A stretch of 56,000 nt of DNA, from positions 8,001 through 64,000 of the forward strand of contig VGHR01000001.1 of assembly GCA_016868205.1 (NCBI GenBank), written 5' to 3'. Under the pieces are notes generated by a model. The model did no database searches. It was given only the letters and a program-made list of their open reading frames with translations, and had not been told where the DNA came from. The DNA comes from Betaproteobacteria bacterium. Its GTDB lineage: Bacteria; Pseudomonadota; Gammaproteobacteria; Burkholderiales; Burkholderiaceae_C. This document shows positions 1-8,212 of the stretch, piece after piece. The number at the start of each line of letters is the position of its first letter. Position 1 is the first letter of the stretch. Position numbers and translations under genes: made by a program.

Positions 1-597
1 GTGGGGCGGCGGCGCCCTTTCGTGCATCGACCGGCCCTGGATATCGCCAGCTTCGGCCGCGCCAGCCGATCCCTGTTGCTCGAAGGCGATCATCTGCCGC
101 TGGATGTGGCCTCGTCCTGGCAGGCGGCCTGCGACGAGGCACTGCAGGTCGCGGGCGCGCTGTGGCAGCAAAGCGGGGTGACGCAAGCGCTGCGCCTGCA
201 CGGAGACTGCCATCCGGGCAATATCCTCTGGACACCGGCGGGGGCAGATGGCGCAGGTCCGCACTTTGTGGACCTTGACGACGCACGCACCGGCCCCGCC
301 ATTCAGGACCTGTGGATGCTGCTGGCCGGAGAGCGCGCTCAGCGCCAATGGCAGCTCAGCGCTCTGCTGGAGGGGTACGAGCAGATGGGCGAGCTCGATC
401 GGCGTGAGTTGCGGCTGATCGAGGTACTGCGCACGCTGCGCCTGATTCACTACAGCGCCTGGCTGGCGCAGCGATGGCATGACCCGATCTTCCCGATCAA
501 CTTTCCCTGGTTTGGATCCCGGGACTACTGGCAAGGGCAGGTCGATCTGCTGATCGAGCAAACCGAGGCCATGCAGGAACCGGCCCTGGTCGCCTGA
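1..597 (+). CDS. srkA: SrkA/YihE-family serine/threonine kinase, 3' part
   Basis: This is the C-terminal 198 codons of a stress-response kinase of the SrkA (YihE/RdoA) family, which belongs to the aminoglycoside-phosphotransferase-like kinase fold and is cytoplasmic. The catalytic loop HGDCHPGN (visible residues 67-74) and the metal-binding DLDD (91-94) are both present, followed by the helical tail with the aromatic-rich ending typical of the family. Full-length members have about 330 residues, so roughly 130 N-terminal residues lie left of the window. The frame is open to base 1 and the GTG there is probably not the start. It ends at TGA 595-597. In Escherichia coli SrkA is linked to the Cpx envelope stress response and survival after stress. 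The family call is firm; a role in this organism is inferred. Confidence 0.85.
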   Translation: MGRRRPFVHRPALDIASFGRASRSLLLEGDHLPLDVASSWQAACDEALQVAGALWQQSGVTQALRLHGDCHPGNILWTPAGADGAGPHFVDLDDARTGPAIQDLWMLLAGERAQRQWQLSALLEGYEQMGELDRRELRLIEVLRTLRLIHYSAWLAQRWHDPIFPINFPWFGSRDYWQGQVDLLIEQTEAMQEPALVA

Positions 598-723
598 AGG
601 CCGGCGCGCCTAGCTGGCAGGCGTACACCCGAGCGCCCCACTAGGGAATCCGAGCAGGCCAGCGGCTTGCGGGTTTGCGTACGATGATTCGACTTGACGC
701 CCTTGCTTTTTGGAGAAGCTGCC

Positions 724-1692
724 ATGCACCGAAGAACTCTGCTGACCGCCGCCGTCTGTGCCGCGAGCGGCTGGGCCACCGCCCAAACGACGGCCTGGCC
801 AAGCCGGCCTTTGACCCTGATCGTGCCCTTCCCGCCCGGCGGTCTGGCTGACATCGTGGCCAGACCGGTGGCCGAGGCGCTGGCGCGCGAGCTCGGCCAA
901 AGCGTGGTGATCGAGAACAAGGCGGGCGCCGGGGGCGGCATCGGTATGGGCCAAGCGGCCAAGGCACGGCCCGATGGCTACACCTTGCTGATGGCGCTGT
1001 CCTCACTGACCGTCCTGCCCGAGGCCGATGTCATCCTCGGACGCGCCCCACTGTTCACACTCGCCGAATTACGCCCGATCGCGCGCTTTACGGCCGACCC
1101 CACGGTCCTGGCGGTGCGCTCCGACTCGCCCTGGAAAACGGTCAAGGATTTCGTCGAGGATGCGCGCAGGCGGCCGGGCGCCATCAACTACGGCTCCTCC
1201 GGCAATTACGGCACCATGCATGTGCCGATGGAAATCCTGGCCCAGGAAGCGGGCATTCGCCTGACCCACATCCCCTTTACCGGCGCCGGGCCTGCGGTGG
1301 TGGCGCTTCTGGGCGGGCAGATACAGGCCGTTTCCTCCGGGCCGGCCACGGTGCTGCAGCATGTCAAGGCCGGCAAGCTCAGGGTGCTCGGCCATTGGGG
1401 CAGCAGCAGCCTGGCCGCCCTGCCCGAAGTGCCGGCCCTGCGGGACCTAGGCTTGAACGCCGAGTACGCGCAGTGGTCAGGGCTGTTCATACCGGCCGGC
1501 GTGCCCGAACCGATCGCCCAGCGACTTCGTGCGGCGGCTCGCAATGCAGCCCAGGATGCGCGGGTGCGCGAGGTCATCAACGGTGCAGGCAGCCCCATCC
1601 TGTACCAGGACACGCCCGACTTCGAGCGCTATGTACAAGCCGACGCGCGTCGCATGGCCGAAGTCGTGCGACGCATCGGCAAAGTTGAGTAA
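724..1692 (+). CDS. Bug/TctC-family tripartite tricarboxylate receptor protein
   Basis: Periplasmic solute receptor of 322 residues in the Bug (Bordetella uptake gene)/TctC family, which binds small carboxylates and related anions. Residues 1-21 form a signal peptide with an Ala-rich core ending ATAQ. The Bug fingerprint follows directly (PSRPLTLIVPFPPGGLAD), and PDGYTLLMA and the FTGAGPAVVALLGGQIQ region match the two ligand-binding lobes. ATG 724 is preferred over an in-frame TTG 30 bases upstream because GGAGAAG lies 7 bases before it and the signal peptide begins there. A second, broken Bug gene starts 23 bases after its stop, so the two were probably one transcription unit. No TctA or TctB membrane partner is nearby. 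The ligand is unknown. Confidence 0.92.
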   Translation: MHRRTLLTAAVCAASGWATAQTTAWPSRPLTLIVPFPPGGLADIVARPVAEALARELGQSVVIENKAGAGGGIGMGQAAKARPDGYTLLMALSSLTVLPEADVILGRAPLFTLAELRPIARFTADPTVLAVRSDSPWKTVKDFVEDARRRPGAINYGSSGNYGTMHVPMEILAQEAGIRLTHIPFTGAGPAVVALLGGQIQAVSSGPATVLQHVKAGKLRVLGHWGSSSLAALPEVPALRDLGLNAEYAQWSGLFIPAGVPEPIAQRLRAAARNAAQDARVREVINGAGSPILYQDTPDFERYVQADARRMAEVVRRIGKVE

Positions 1693-1715
1693 ACCCAGAA
1701 CCCAAGGACCTGACC

Positions 1716-2696
1716 ATGCAGAGAAAACAATTCTTCCAAGCCGCTCTGATCTTCCTCGGGCTGAGCGCAAGCGCAGTCCATGCTCCCGCTTGGGCGCAGA
1801 ACTACCCCAATCGACCGGTGCGCATCGTCGTGCCCTTTGCCACCGGCGGTCCGGCTGATGTCTATGCCCGTTTCATCGCGCAACGCCTGACCGACGCGAT
1901 GGGGCAGAGTTTTGTCATTGACAACAAACCCGGTGGAGGATCGGTGATCGGCACCGATCTGGCGGCCAAATCGCCCGCAGACGGCTACACCCTGCTGATG
2001 ATGTCCAACACGCACACCGTCAACGAGACGCTGATTCCGAACAAGCCGTTTGCGCTGATGAAGGATTTCGTGGGCGTCGCGCCGATCAATTATTCGGATC
2101 TGGTTTTGGTGGCGCACCCCAGCAAGGGCATCAACACCTTGGCTGATCTGCTCAAAAAAGCCCAGGCCGAACCGGGCAAACTCAACTATGCCTCGTCGGG
2201 GCCGGGTACGCCCTATCACATGGCGGGCGAGCTGCTTAAAAGCATGGCGCGCATCAACATGGTCCATGTGCCTTACAAAGGCAGCTCGGGCGCGCGCACC
2301 GATATCATTGGCGGGCAGGTCGACCTGATGTTTGACGCGGTGCCCACCATGACCGAACAGGTCAAAGCCGGCAAGGTCAAGGCCCTGGCCACCAGCGGCC
2401 GCGCGCGCTCCGATGTCATGCCCGATGTGCCCACCCTCAGCGAGGCCGGCGTGCCCGGCTATGAGGCCACGATCTAGCTGGGCCTGATGGCCCCGCGCGG
2501 CACGCCACAAGCGGTGATCGATCGGCTCAATGAGACCATCAGCAAGATCGTCGGCTCGGCCGAGGTCAAACAAGGCTGGGGCAAACAAGGCGCATCGCCG
2601 ATGGTGATGAATCCGGCGGCCTTCACCAAATACCTGAATGACGACATTGCCAAATGGGCCGGCGTGATCAAGTCGGCCAATATCAAACTGGACTGA
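1716..2696 (+). pseudogene. Bug/TctC-family receptor gene interrupted by an in-frame TAG
   Basis: Reading straight through gives a normal 326-codon Bug receptor with a signal peptide (residues 1-27, ending APAWAQ), the VPFATGGPADVYAR loop and a full C-terminal lobe. Codon 254 (2475-2477) is TAG. The frame continues without a shift into LGLMAPRGTPQAVIDRLN. Bug proteins commonly carry Trp at this position (a W-x-G-L/F-M-A-P-x-G-T motif), so the simplest history is one G-to-A change from TGG to TAG. The truncated 253-residue product would lack the last part of the C-terminal lobe and the closing helix. Alternatives are a sequencing error or readthrough. A fresh start at ATG 2487 would make only 69 residues and is unlikely to be functional. 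The rest of the gene shows no decay, which suggests a recent event. Confidence 0.88.
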
Positions 2697-2732
2697 AGCA
2701 GTCTAGACGCTTTGGGCCAGGCCCCTTACTGT

Positions 2733-3449
2733 ATGAGCGGTACGCTGCAACTCCTCAGCGGTGGCGCGGCCAACGGTCTGGTCAAGCGCTTGCAAGCGCC
2801 TTTTCTGGAACGCACGGGAATGGCCATTGCAGGCACTTTCAGCGCTGTGGGGCAAATGCGCGAGGCCCTGCTGACGGGCCAGCCTTGCGATGTGGTTATC
2901 CTCACCGAAGCCCTGGTGCGCGAACTCATCCAGACGGGGCACCTGCAGGCCGATAGCGCCAGGCGCGTCGGCGCGGTTCAGACCGGTCTGGGCGTGCCCG
3001 AGGGACACGCGGCACTCGCGATGCGCACACCAGAGGAACTCTCGCAAGCCCTGCAGCAGGCCGATGGCATCTATATGGCCGACCCGCACAAGGCCACGGC
3101 CGGAATTCATTTCATGAAGGTGGTGCGCGAGCTCGGGCTTGAGCAAGCGCTGGGCGATCGGCTGCTGGGCTTTGCCAACGGCCAAACGGCGATGGCCGCC
3201 ATGGCTGAACGCGCGCAGCAAGCAGCGACCCGCCCGGCCCGCCTGATCGGCTGCACCCAGGTGACAGAGATCCTGAACACCCCGGGCATTGCGCTGGTGG
3301 GGCTGCTGCCGCCACGCTTGAGGTTGGCCACTGCCTACACCGCCGCCAATACCCGAAGCTGCGCGCACCCGCAGGCAGCAACCCAGATGATTGAGCTGCT
3401 GACCGAGCCAGGCCGAGCCCAGTTGCGCAAGGACTGCGGTTTCGAATGA
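2733..3449 (+). CDS. ModA-like substrate-binding domain protein without signal peptide
   Basis: A protein of 238 residues with the type 2 periplasmic-binding-protein fold of the molybdate-binding ModA group. The N-terminal LQLLSGGAANGLVKRL corresponds to the first strand and anion-binding loop of ModA. Internal segments (GQPCDVVILTEALVREL, GIYMADPHKATAGIHF and TQVTEILNTPGIALVGLLP) follow the same order as in the family. There is no hydrophobic leader before the first domain strand, so as drawn the product would stay in the cytoplasm. ATG 2733 is the only ATG near the domain start; a TTG at 2712 adds seven residues without making a signal peptide. It lies 36 bases after the broken Bug gene and may be its operon partner. 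No ABC permease or ATPase is adjacent. A sensory or ligand-sequestering role is possible but speculative. Confidence 0.72.
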   Translation: MSGTLQLLSGGAANGLVKRLQAPFLERTGMAIAGTFSAVGQMREALLTGQPCDVVILTEALVRELIQTGHLQADSARRVGAVQTGLGVPEGHAALAMRTPEELSQALQQADGIYMADPHKATAGIHFMKVVRELGLEQALGDRLLGFANGQTAMAAMAERAQQAATRPARLIGCTQVTEILNTPGIALVGLLPPRLRLATAYTAANTRSCAHPQAATQMIELLTEPGRAQLRKDCGFE

Positions 3450-3472
3450 AGCCCCAACCCCGGCCTGCGCAA

Positions 3473-4741
3473 TCAGGCGGCCGGCAACATCTTGGGCAGG
3501 ACGCGCGAGGGAATTTGGACGCCGGTACTGCGGCCCCGCACCACCTCGGCCAGCATGTCAGCCGTCACCGCCGACAGCGTCCAGCCGAGATGACCATGCC
3601 CGGTGTTGTAGAACACATTGCTGCGACGACCCTGACCAACGCGCGGCAGCAAGTCGGGCATCATCGGACGCAGCCCAGCCCACGGCACCACCTGGCGCGT
3701 ACTGACTCCGGGGAAGCACCGGTTGACCCACTCGACCAGGGGGCGCACCCGGTCGGCGCGAATATCGAAGTTAAATCCGTTGAATTCGGCAGTGCCGGCC
3801 ACTCGAAAGCGATCCAGGCCCAGACGGCTGCTGACCAGCTTGGTCTCATCGTCAAGCAGGCTGACATTGGGGGCGGCCGTCTGGCTGAGGGCATCGGGCA
3901 GATTGACGGTGATCGAGTAGCCCTTGACCGGGTACACATTGATACGGTCGCCCAACTGTGCCGCCATGGCGCGGCTGCGCACCCCGGCGCAAACCACGAG
4001 CGCATCGACATCGAGTTGCTCGAGACGGCCATCGCGCATCAGGCTGACGCTGGCGCGCTGGCCGTCGGACTTGAGTTGCTGCACTTCACAGCCGTAGAGC
4101 ACACGCACGCCCAAGCGCTCGGCCGCGGCGGCCAGCCCGACGGTGAATTTATGAATATCACCGGTGCAGTCGCTGGGGGTGTAGAAGCCGCCGTAGTAGT
4201 CACCGGCCAGGGCCGGCTCGATGGTGCGCATTTCCTGCGGCGTGACTGCGTGACGCTCGAGACCGCCGCGCGCAAGCAAGCCCGTCACCCGCGCCGCGTG
4301 GTCAAAGCCCGACTTGTTGCGATAGATGTGCAGGATGCCCTGCGTCTTGAGATCGAAGTCGATGCTCTCTTCGCGGGCCCAGGAGAACAGATGCTCGCGG
4401 GCCTCGATAGCCAGACGCGCCGTCTCGACGGTGTGGCGCTCGTAGTGGGGAATGTTGGCAATGAACTGCGCAAACCAGGAAAGCTTGTGCCAGCTCGGCT
4501 TGGGATTGACCAGCAAGGGCGCATCGCTGCGCAGCATCCACTTCAGGCCCTTGAGCACGGTGGAGGTGTGGTTCCAGACCTCGGCGTTGGAGGCTGAAAG
4601 CTGCCCGCCGTTGGCATAGGAAGTTTCCATGGCGGCATAGCGATGCCGCTCGATCAAGGTGACTGAAAAGCCCCGACGCGCCAGGGCGTAGGCGGTGGTG
4701 ACGCCGGTGATGCCGCCGCCAATGACTGCAAAAGATTTCAT
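3473..4741 (-). CDS. dadA: D-amino-acid/glycine dehydrogenase, DadA family
   Basis: FAD-dependent amine oxidoreductase of 422 residues, of the D-amino acid dehydrogenase family (small subunit DadA, DAO fold). It oxidises D-amino acids or glycine to the 2-oxo acid and ammonia and passes electrons to the respiratory chain at the inner face of the membrane. The Rossmann motif VIGGGITGVTTAYALARRG is at residues 6-24, the acidic residue binding the ribose is in TLIERH (29-34), and ETSYANGGQLSASNAEVW matches the DadA second block. The C-terminal WAGLRPMMPDLLPRVG and NTGHGHLGWTLS are the FAD-closing motifs. Length is normal. GGAG about eight bases before ATG 4741 supports the start. The leader carries a tandem glycine riboswitch, so glycine or a related amino acid is the likely physiological substrate (inference). 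Confidence 0.9.
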   Translation of the reverse strand: MKSFAVIGGGITGVTTAYALARRGFSVTLIERHRYAAMETSYANGGQLSASNAEVWNHTSTVLKGLKWMLRSDAPLLVNPKPSWHKLSWFAQFIANIPHYERHTVETARLAIEAREHLFSWAREESIDFDLKTQGILHIYRNKSGFDHAARVTGLLARGGLERHAVTPQEMRTIEPALAGDYYGGFYTPSDCTGDIHKFTVGLAAAAERLGVRVLYGCEVQQLKSDGQRASVSLMRDGRLEQLDVDALVVCAGVRSRAMAAQLGDRINVYPVKGYSITVNLPDALSQTAAPNVSLLDDETKLVSSRLGLDRFRVAGTAEFNGFNFDIRADRVRPLVEWVNRCFPGVSTRQVVPWAGLRPMMPDLLPRVGQGRRSNVFYNTGHGHLGWTLSAVTADMLAEVVRGRSTGVQIPSRVLPKMLPAA

Positions 4742-4794
4742 GAGCTCTACTCCAGGCGAAAGAGTCGGCGCGCGTTCAGCGCGACCAACGCCCC

Positions 4795-4978
4795 CTCTGT
4801 TTGGAACCTGAGAGATTCGCCCGGATGACTCCGGACTTGCTCCTGCGGTGAGACCGGCCTCACCGCCGATCCGCTCTTCAGAGTGTTACAGGCCCACCGG
4901 TCCTTTGGCCTGAGAGTTTCCGGGGCGGTTGCTCCTTCGGCGTCGCTGCATGGGGAGAAGCGATCTCTCCCGGTGGGC
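4795..4978 (-). promoter_or_regulatory. Tandem glycine riboswitch in the leader of the dadA-like gene
   Basis: Two consecutive gcvT-type glycine aptamers lie on the minus strand. Aptamer 1 spans 4978-4893: its closing helix pairs cccaccgg near 4978 with ccggtggg at 4893-4900, and it contains GGGAGAG, GCCGAAGGAGCAA and AACTCTCAGG in the canonical order. Aptamer 2 spans 4883-4795: its helix pairs ctctg with cagag, and it has CAGGAGCAAG and AATCTCTCAGG. The linker is nine bases. Known glycine riboswitches are usually tandem and typically turn expression on when glycine is present. Between aptamer 2 and ATG 4741 a short hairpin (CGCG-ctgaa-CGCG) could be the expression platform; no U-tract terminator is visible, so translational control is more likely. 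The aptamers begin about 20 bases after the stop of the M20 gene, with a TACTAT box just upstream. Confidence 0.93.
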
Positions 4979-4998
4979 TAAAAAAATAGTACCTTAGT

Positions 4999-6177
4999 TT
5001 AAACCAAAAATTTCTGCACCAACGCCAACCACATGCGAGCGCCGGGTTCGATGAGCTCGTCGTTGAAGTCGTAGCCGGGGTTGTGCACCATGCAGGCGCC
5101 GGCCGATCCAGGGCCTCCGTTGCCCACCAGAAAATAACATCCGGGCACCTGCTCGAGCATGAAAGCGAAGTCCTCGCTGGCTGTCAGGGGCGGGGCCTCG
5201 GTGTGGACCCGATCGGGTCCGAAAAGCTCTCCAGCCACCTGCGCCGCCAAACGGGTCGGGGCGCTGGCATTGACCAACACCGCATAGCCGTCCTGCCAAT
5301 CGATCTGCGCGCGAACCTTGAAGCTCCGGGCCTGCAGTTCGACCAGTTTACAGATGCGTTCCCGCAGCAGGACCCGAACCTGTGGGTCCAAGGCCCGCAC
5401 GCTCAATTCGAGCCGGGCCTGTGCCGCGATGACATTGTTGGCCTGACCGGCATGGATCGCCCCCACGGTCACCACCGCCGACTGCAGGGGATCGACATTG
5501 CGCGAGACCACCGTCTGCAAGGCCGTGACGATGGCAGCGGCGGCGACCACCGTATCGGCTGTGGTGTGCGGCATGGCCCCATGCCCGCCGACACCGTGCA
5601 GCGTGAGGGTGGCGTAATCGCTGGAGGCCATGGAAGGCCCCTCGCGAAAATGGAAATGGCCGGCCTCCAGGCCAGGCATGTTGTGCAGGGCAAACACCGC
5701 GTCGCAGGGAAAGCGCTGAAACAGCCCATCGGCCATCATGCGCAGCGCCCCCCCGCCGCCCTCCTCGGCCGGCTGAAAGATCAAGTGCAGCGTACCGTGA
5801 AAGTGGGCGTCCTCGGCAATCAGCCGCGCAGCGGCCAACAAGATAGCGGTGTGGCCATCATGCCCACAAGCGTGCATCAGGCCCGGCTGGCGGCTGGACC
5901 AGGCCCGGCCCGAGGCCTCCTCAATGGGCAGGGCGTCCATGTCAGCGCGCAGACCCAGCCGGCGGCCCCCCTGGCCACGCACAAGCCGCCCGACCACCCC
6001 GGTACCGCCGATACCGCAAAACACCTCATAGCCCCAATCGGCGAGTTTGCCAGCCACCAGGGCGGAGGTGCGATGCTCCTGAAAACCCAACTCGGGATGG
6101 GCATGAATGTCGCGGCGGATGCTGACGAACTGACCCATGCGCGCAGACAGCGCATCCCCGAGGTAGGCGGTGGACAT
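4999..6177 (-). CDS. M20-family amidohydrolase (hippurate hydrolase / N-acyl-amino-acid deacylase type)
   Basis: Metal-dependent peptidase M20D-type amidohydrolase of 392 residues that hydrolyses N-acyl or N-aroyl amino acids, or similar amides, in the cytoplasm. Seen in the protein: RRDIHAHPELGFQEHRT (21-37), GLRADMDALPIEE (75-87), the metal-binding MHACGHDGH (101-109, with Cys103 and His105), and QPAEEGGGGA with the catalytic and metal-binding glutamates. The lid/dimerisation domain fills the middle and SEDFAFMLEQVPGCYFLVGN is close to the C-terminus. Length is typical. Its ATG overlaps the TAA of the upstream Bug gene by one base (TAATG), so the two are translationally coupled. This suggests the Bug receptor delivers the amide substrate or a product. 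The substrate is not identifiable from sequence. Confidence 0.92.
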   Translation of the reverse strand: MSTAYLGDALSARMGQFVSIRRDIHAHPELGFQEHRTSALVAGKLADWGYEVFCGIGGTGVVGRLVRGQGGRRLGLRADMDALPIEEASGRAWSSRQPGLMHACGHDGHTAILLAAARLIAEDAHFHGTLHLIFQPAEEGGGGALRMMADGLFQRFPCDAVFALHNMPGLEAGHFHFREGPSMASSDYATLTLHGVGGHGAMPHTTADTVVAAAAIVTALQTVVSRNVDPLQSAVVTVGAIHAGQANNVIAAQARLELSVRALDPQVRVLLRERICKLVELQARSFKVRAQIDWQDGYAVLVNASAPTRLAAQVAGELFGPDRVHTEAPPLTASEDFAFMLEQVPGCYFLVGNGGPGSAGACMVHNPGYDFNDELIEPGARMWLALVQKFLV

Positions 6178-7175
6178 TACTGCGGCTGGAGATTGATGGC
6201 GCGGGCGATCGCGCGGTATTTTTCGGTGTTGTCGGCGTAGACCTTGGCCACGGCCGAGAGCGCCTGGGGTCTGGGTACGATCATGGCGTGGGCTTCGAGC
6301 GCGCTGCGCACGGCCGGATCATTGGCAACCTCGCTGAGGGCCTTGTGCAGAGCCTGCACAATCGGCTCAGGGGTGTCTTTCCGCACAAAATAGCCTGCCC
6401 AGATGTCGAACACAAAGCCCTTGAGGGCCGGGCTGTCGTTCAGGGGCGGAACCTTCTTGATCAGATCCTGCCGATCGGAGGAGAGCACGGCAACCGCCTT
6501 GAGCTTGCCTTCGTCCACCAAAGCCACCTGACCCTTGCCATAGGGCGTCATGAAAACATCCACCAGGCCTCCCATCATGTCCTGGAAGGCTGGCGCAGCC
6601 CCCTTGTAGGGCACATGGGTCATGGCAATGCCACCGACTTTGGACATATGCTCGCCCAGCAGGTGGTAGAGCGAGCCTGGGCCCACGCTGGCGTAGGTCA
6701 AGGGCTTGCCCGCAGCGGCTGATTTGCGCGCAAAGGCCAGCAGTTCTTCACCATTGTTGGCAGGCAGGTCTTTCCGGGCAAACATGGCCATGGGATTGAT
6801 GGTGATCATCTGCACCAGGCGAAAGTCCTCGGGCTTGTACTTGAGCGCAGCGTTGGACATCGGCGCCAGAATCAGCTCATTGGGTGAACCCTGGAAAATC
6901 ATGTGCCCGTCGGCGGGGCTGTTGAGCAGCTTCTGCGCGGCAATGCCGCCGCTGGCGCCGCCCAGGTTTTCCACCAGCACGGGCTGACCCAGCTGCTTGG
7001 ACAGGGCATTGTTAAGGGCGCGGGCGATGACATCGGACAGGCCTCCGGCCGGATAAGGCACCATCAAGGTCACCGGCTTGCTCGGGAAGCCTTGGGCCCA
7101 AGCCAGGCCGGTACTGGCCGCGCAGGCCAGGGCCAGGACGCAACGGCGGAGGAAGGAACGCGGGGCAGCAGACAT
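6177..7175 (-). CDS. Bug/TctC-family tripartite tricarboxylate receptor protein
   Basis: Periplasmic Bug-family receptor of 332 residues. Residues 1-28 are a Sec signal peptide (basic RSFLRR start, Ala/Leu core, GLAWAQ cleavage site). The binding-lobe motifs VTLMVPYPAGGLSDVIAR, ENLGGASGGIAAQ and the VPYKGAAPAFQDMMGG segment are present. The start has a strong ribosome site, AAGGAGA, seven bases upstream of ATG 7175. It forms a two-gene unit with the downstream M20 amidohydrolase (one-base overlap) and is divergent from a LysR regulator, the usual arrangement for a Bug-controlled catabolic module. A LysR-box-like palindrome lies in the shared intergenic region. The ligand is probably an N-acyl amino acid or related acid, by context only. 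Confidence 0.92.
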   Translation of the reverse strand: MSAAPRSFLRRCVLALACAASTGLAWAQGFPSKPVTLMVPYPAGGLSDVIARALNNALSKQLGQPVLVENLGGASGGIAAQKLLNSPADGHMIFQGSPNELILAPMSNAALKYKPEDFRLVQMITINPMAMFARKDLPANNGEELLAFARKSAAAGKPLTYASVGPGSLYHLLGEHMSKVGGIAMTHVPYKGAAPAFQDMMGGLVDVFMTPYGKGQVALVDEGKLKAVAVLSSDRQDLIKKVPPLNDSPALKGFVFDIWAGYFVRKDTPEPIVQALHKALSEVANDPAVRSALEAHAMIVPRPQALSAVAKVYADNTEKYRAIARAINLQPQ

Positions 7176-7239
7176 GGAAAGTCTCCTTAGGGGGTTGAAT
7201 GTGGTGCTAATGCTAAGGATCGCGGCTCGATGCGTCTAT

Positions 7240-7265
7240 TGCATAATTTTTTTATTAATAATGCA
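7240..7265. promoter_or_regulatory. Candidate LysR operator in the Bug/LysR divergent region
   Basis: The 119-bp gap between the divergent Bug (start 7175) and LysR (start 7295) genes holds TGCAT at 7240-7244 and its reverse complement ATGCA at 7261-7265, separated by an AT-only stretch of 16 bases. LysR-type regulators usually bind an interrupted palindrome with a T-N11-A core located between the regulator and its target. Position and symmetry fit; the spacing is longer than the classical core, so the exact half-sites are uncertain. Confidence 0.4.
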
Positions 7266-7294
7266 CTAGACGAATACATAAGGGGAGACAGCGC

Positions 7295-8197
7295 ATGAAT
7301 ATCCGCAGCCTGGAGCACCTGCTGGCGGTGGCCGAAACCGGGTCCTTCAGCAAAGCGGCCGAACGCTGCGCCCTGACTCAATCGGCACTGAGCCGCAGCA
7401 TACAGACCCTGGAGAACGATCTGGGCGGGAAGCTGCTCGACCGCATCGGCAAGCGCAACGAGCTAACACCGCTGGGCCAGCAGGTGGTTGAGCGCTCTCG
7501 AGGCATCGTGCGCGAGGCCGCCGAACTCAAACGCGGCGCAGAACTGCTGCAAGACGGGGCGGGCCTGATCCGGGTTGGCCTGGGCTCGGGTCCAGGCGCT
7601 TTACTGATGCAGCCGCTGATGCGCCTGGCGGCCGAGCAACACCCACGGGTGCGGGTCAATATCACCCGCGGACCGACGGAATTGCAGCTGGTGCAGTTGC
7701 GCGCACGCCAGCTCGATGCCATGGTGGTCGATGCGCGACGCGTGCAACCCGCCTCGGACCTGAAGATCGAGGCCCTGGGCGAACTCAGAGCCGGCTTTGT
7801 TTGCCGCTCTGACCATCCCCTGGCAGGCAAGCGACAGGTCAGCATGGCACAAATGCTGTCTTATCCCCTGGCAGGCACCCCCCTGTCGGCCGAGGTCTCG
7901 CGCACCCTGCTCGAACAATACGGTCCCGGTTCGCAGGCCGAGAACATCACGGCCATCGTCTGCGAGGACATTGCCGCCCTGATCGCCACGGTCGAGCAGA
8001 GTCAGGCGATTTTTCTGGGTATCGTGGCCGCGGCCCGTGAGAGCCTGCAAGCCGGCCGACTGCGCGAGCTCAGGGTCGAGCCCCAACTCGGTATCGGGGC
8101 TCGCTTTGCCTATGTCACCCTGAGCGGGCGTACCGAAGCGCCCGTGATGAAGCTTTTGCGCCAGATGGTCCAGGAGCGGCTGCGCGATACACCCTAG
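7295..8197 (+). CDS. LysR-family transcriptional regulator
   Basis: DNA-binding regulator of 300 residues. The N-terminal winged helix-turn-helix covers residues 1-60 (LEHLLAVAETGSFSKAAERC, then TQSALSRSIQTLENDLGGKL), followed by the linker helix and a LysR substrate-binding domain from about residue 90 (LIRVGLGSGPGALL) to 290. AGGGGAGA lies 7 bases before ATG 7295. It is divergent from the Bug/M20 pair and so is the expected activator of that pair, with a small acid from the amidohydrolase pathway as coinducer; that assignment is inferred from position. Length is normal and nothing is broken. Confidence 0.93.
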   Translation: MNIRSLEHLLAVAETGSFSKAAERCALTQSALSRSIQTLENDLGGKLLDRIGKRNELTPLGQQVVERSRGIVREAAELKRGAELLQDGAGLIRVGLGSGPGALLMQPLMRLAAEQHPRVRVNITRGPTELQLVQLRARQLDAMVVDARRVQPASDLKIEALGELRAGFVCRSDHPLAGKRQVSMAQMLSYPLAGTPLSAEVSRTLLEQYGPGSQAENITAIVCEDIAALIATVEQSQAIFLGIVAAARESLQAGRLRELRVEPQLGIGARFAYVTLSGRTEAPVMKLLRQMVQERLRDTP

Positions 8198-8212
8198 GCC
8201 GCGAGAGTCTGC

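Noticed and set aside
3446-4597. Long plus-strand open frame opposite the DadA-like gene
   Set aside because: It is an antisense shadow in GC-rich DNA with no motif or domain; the opposite strand carries a full flavoprotein gene.
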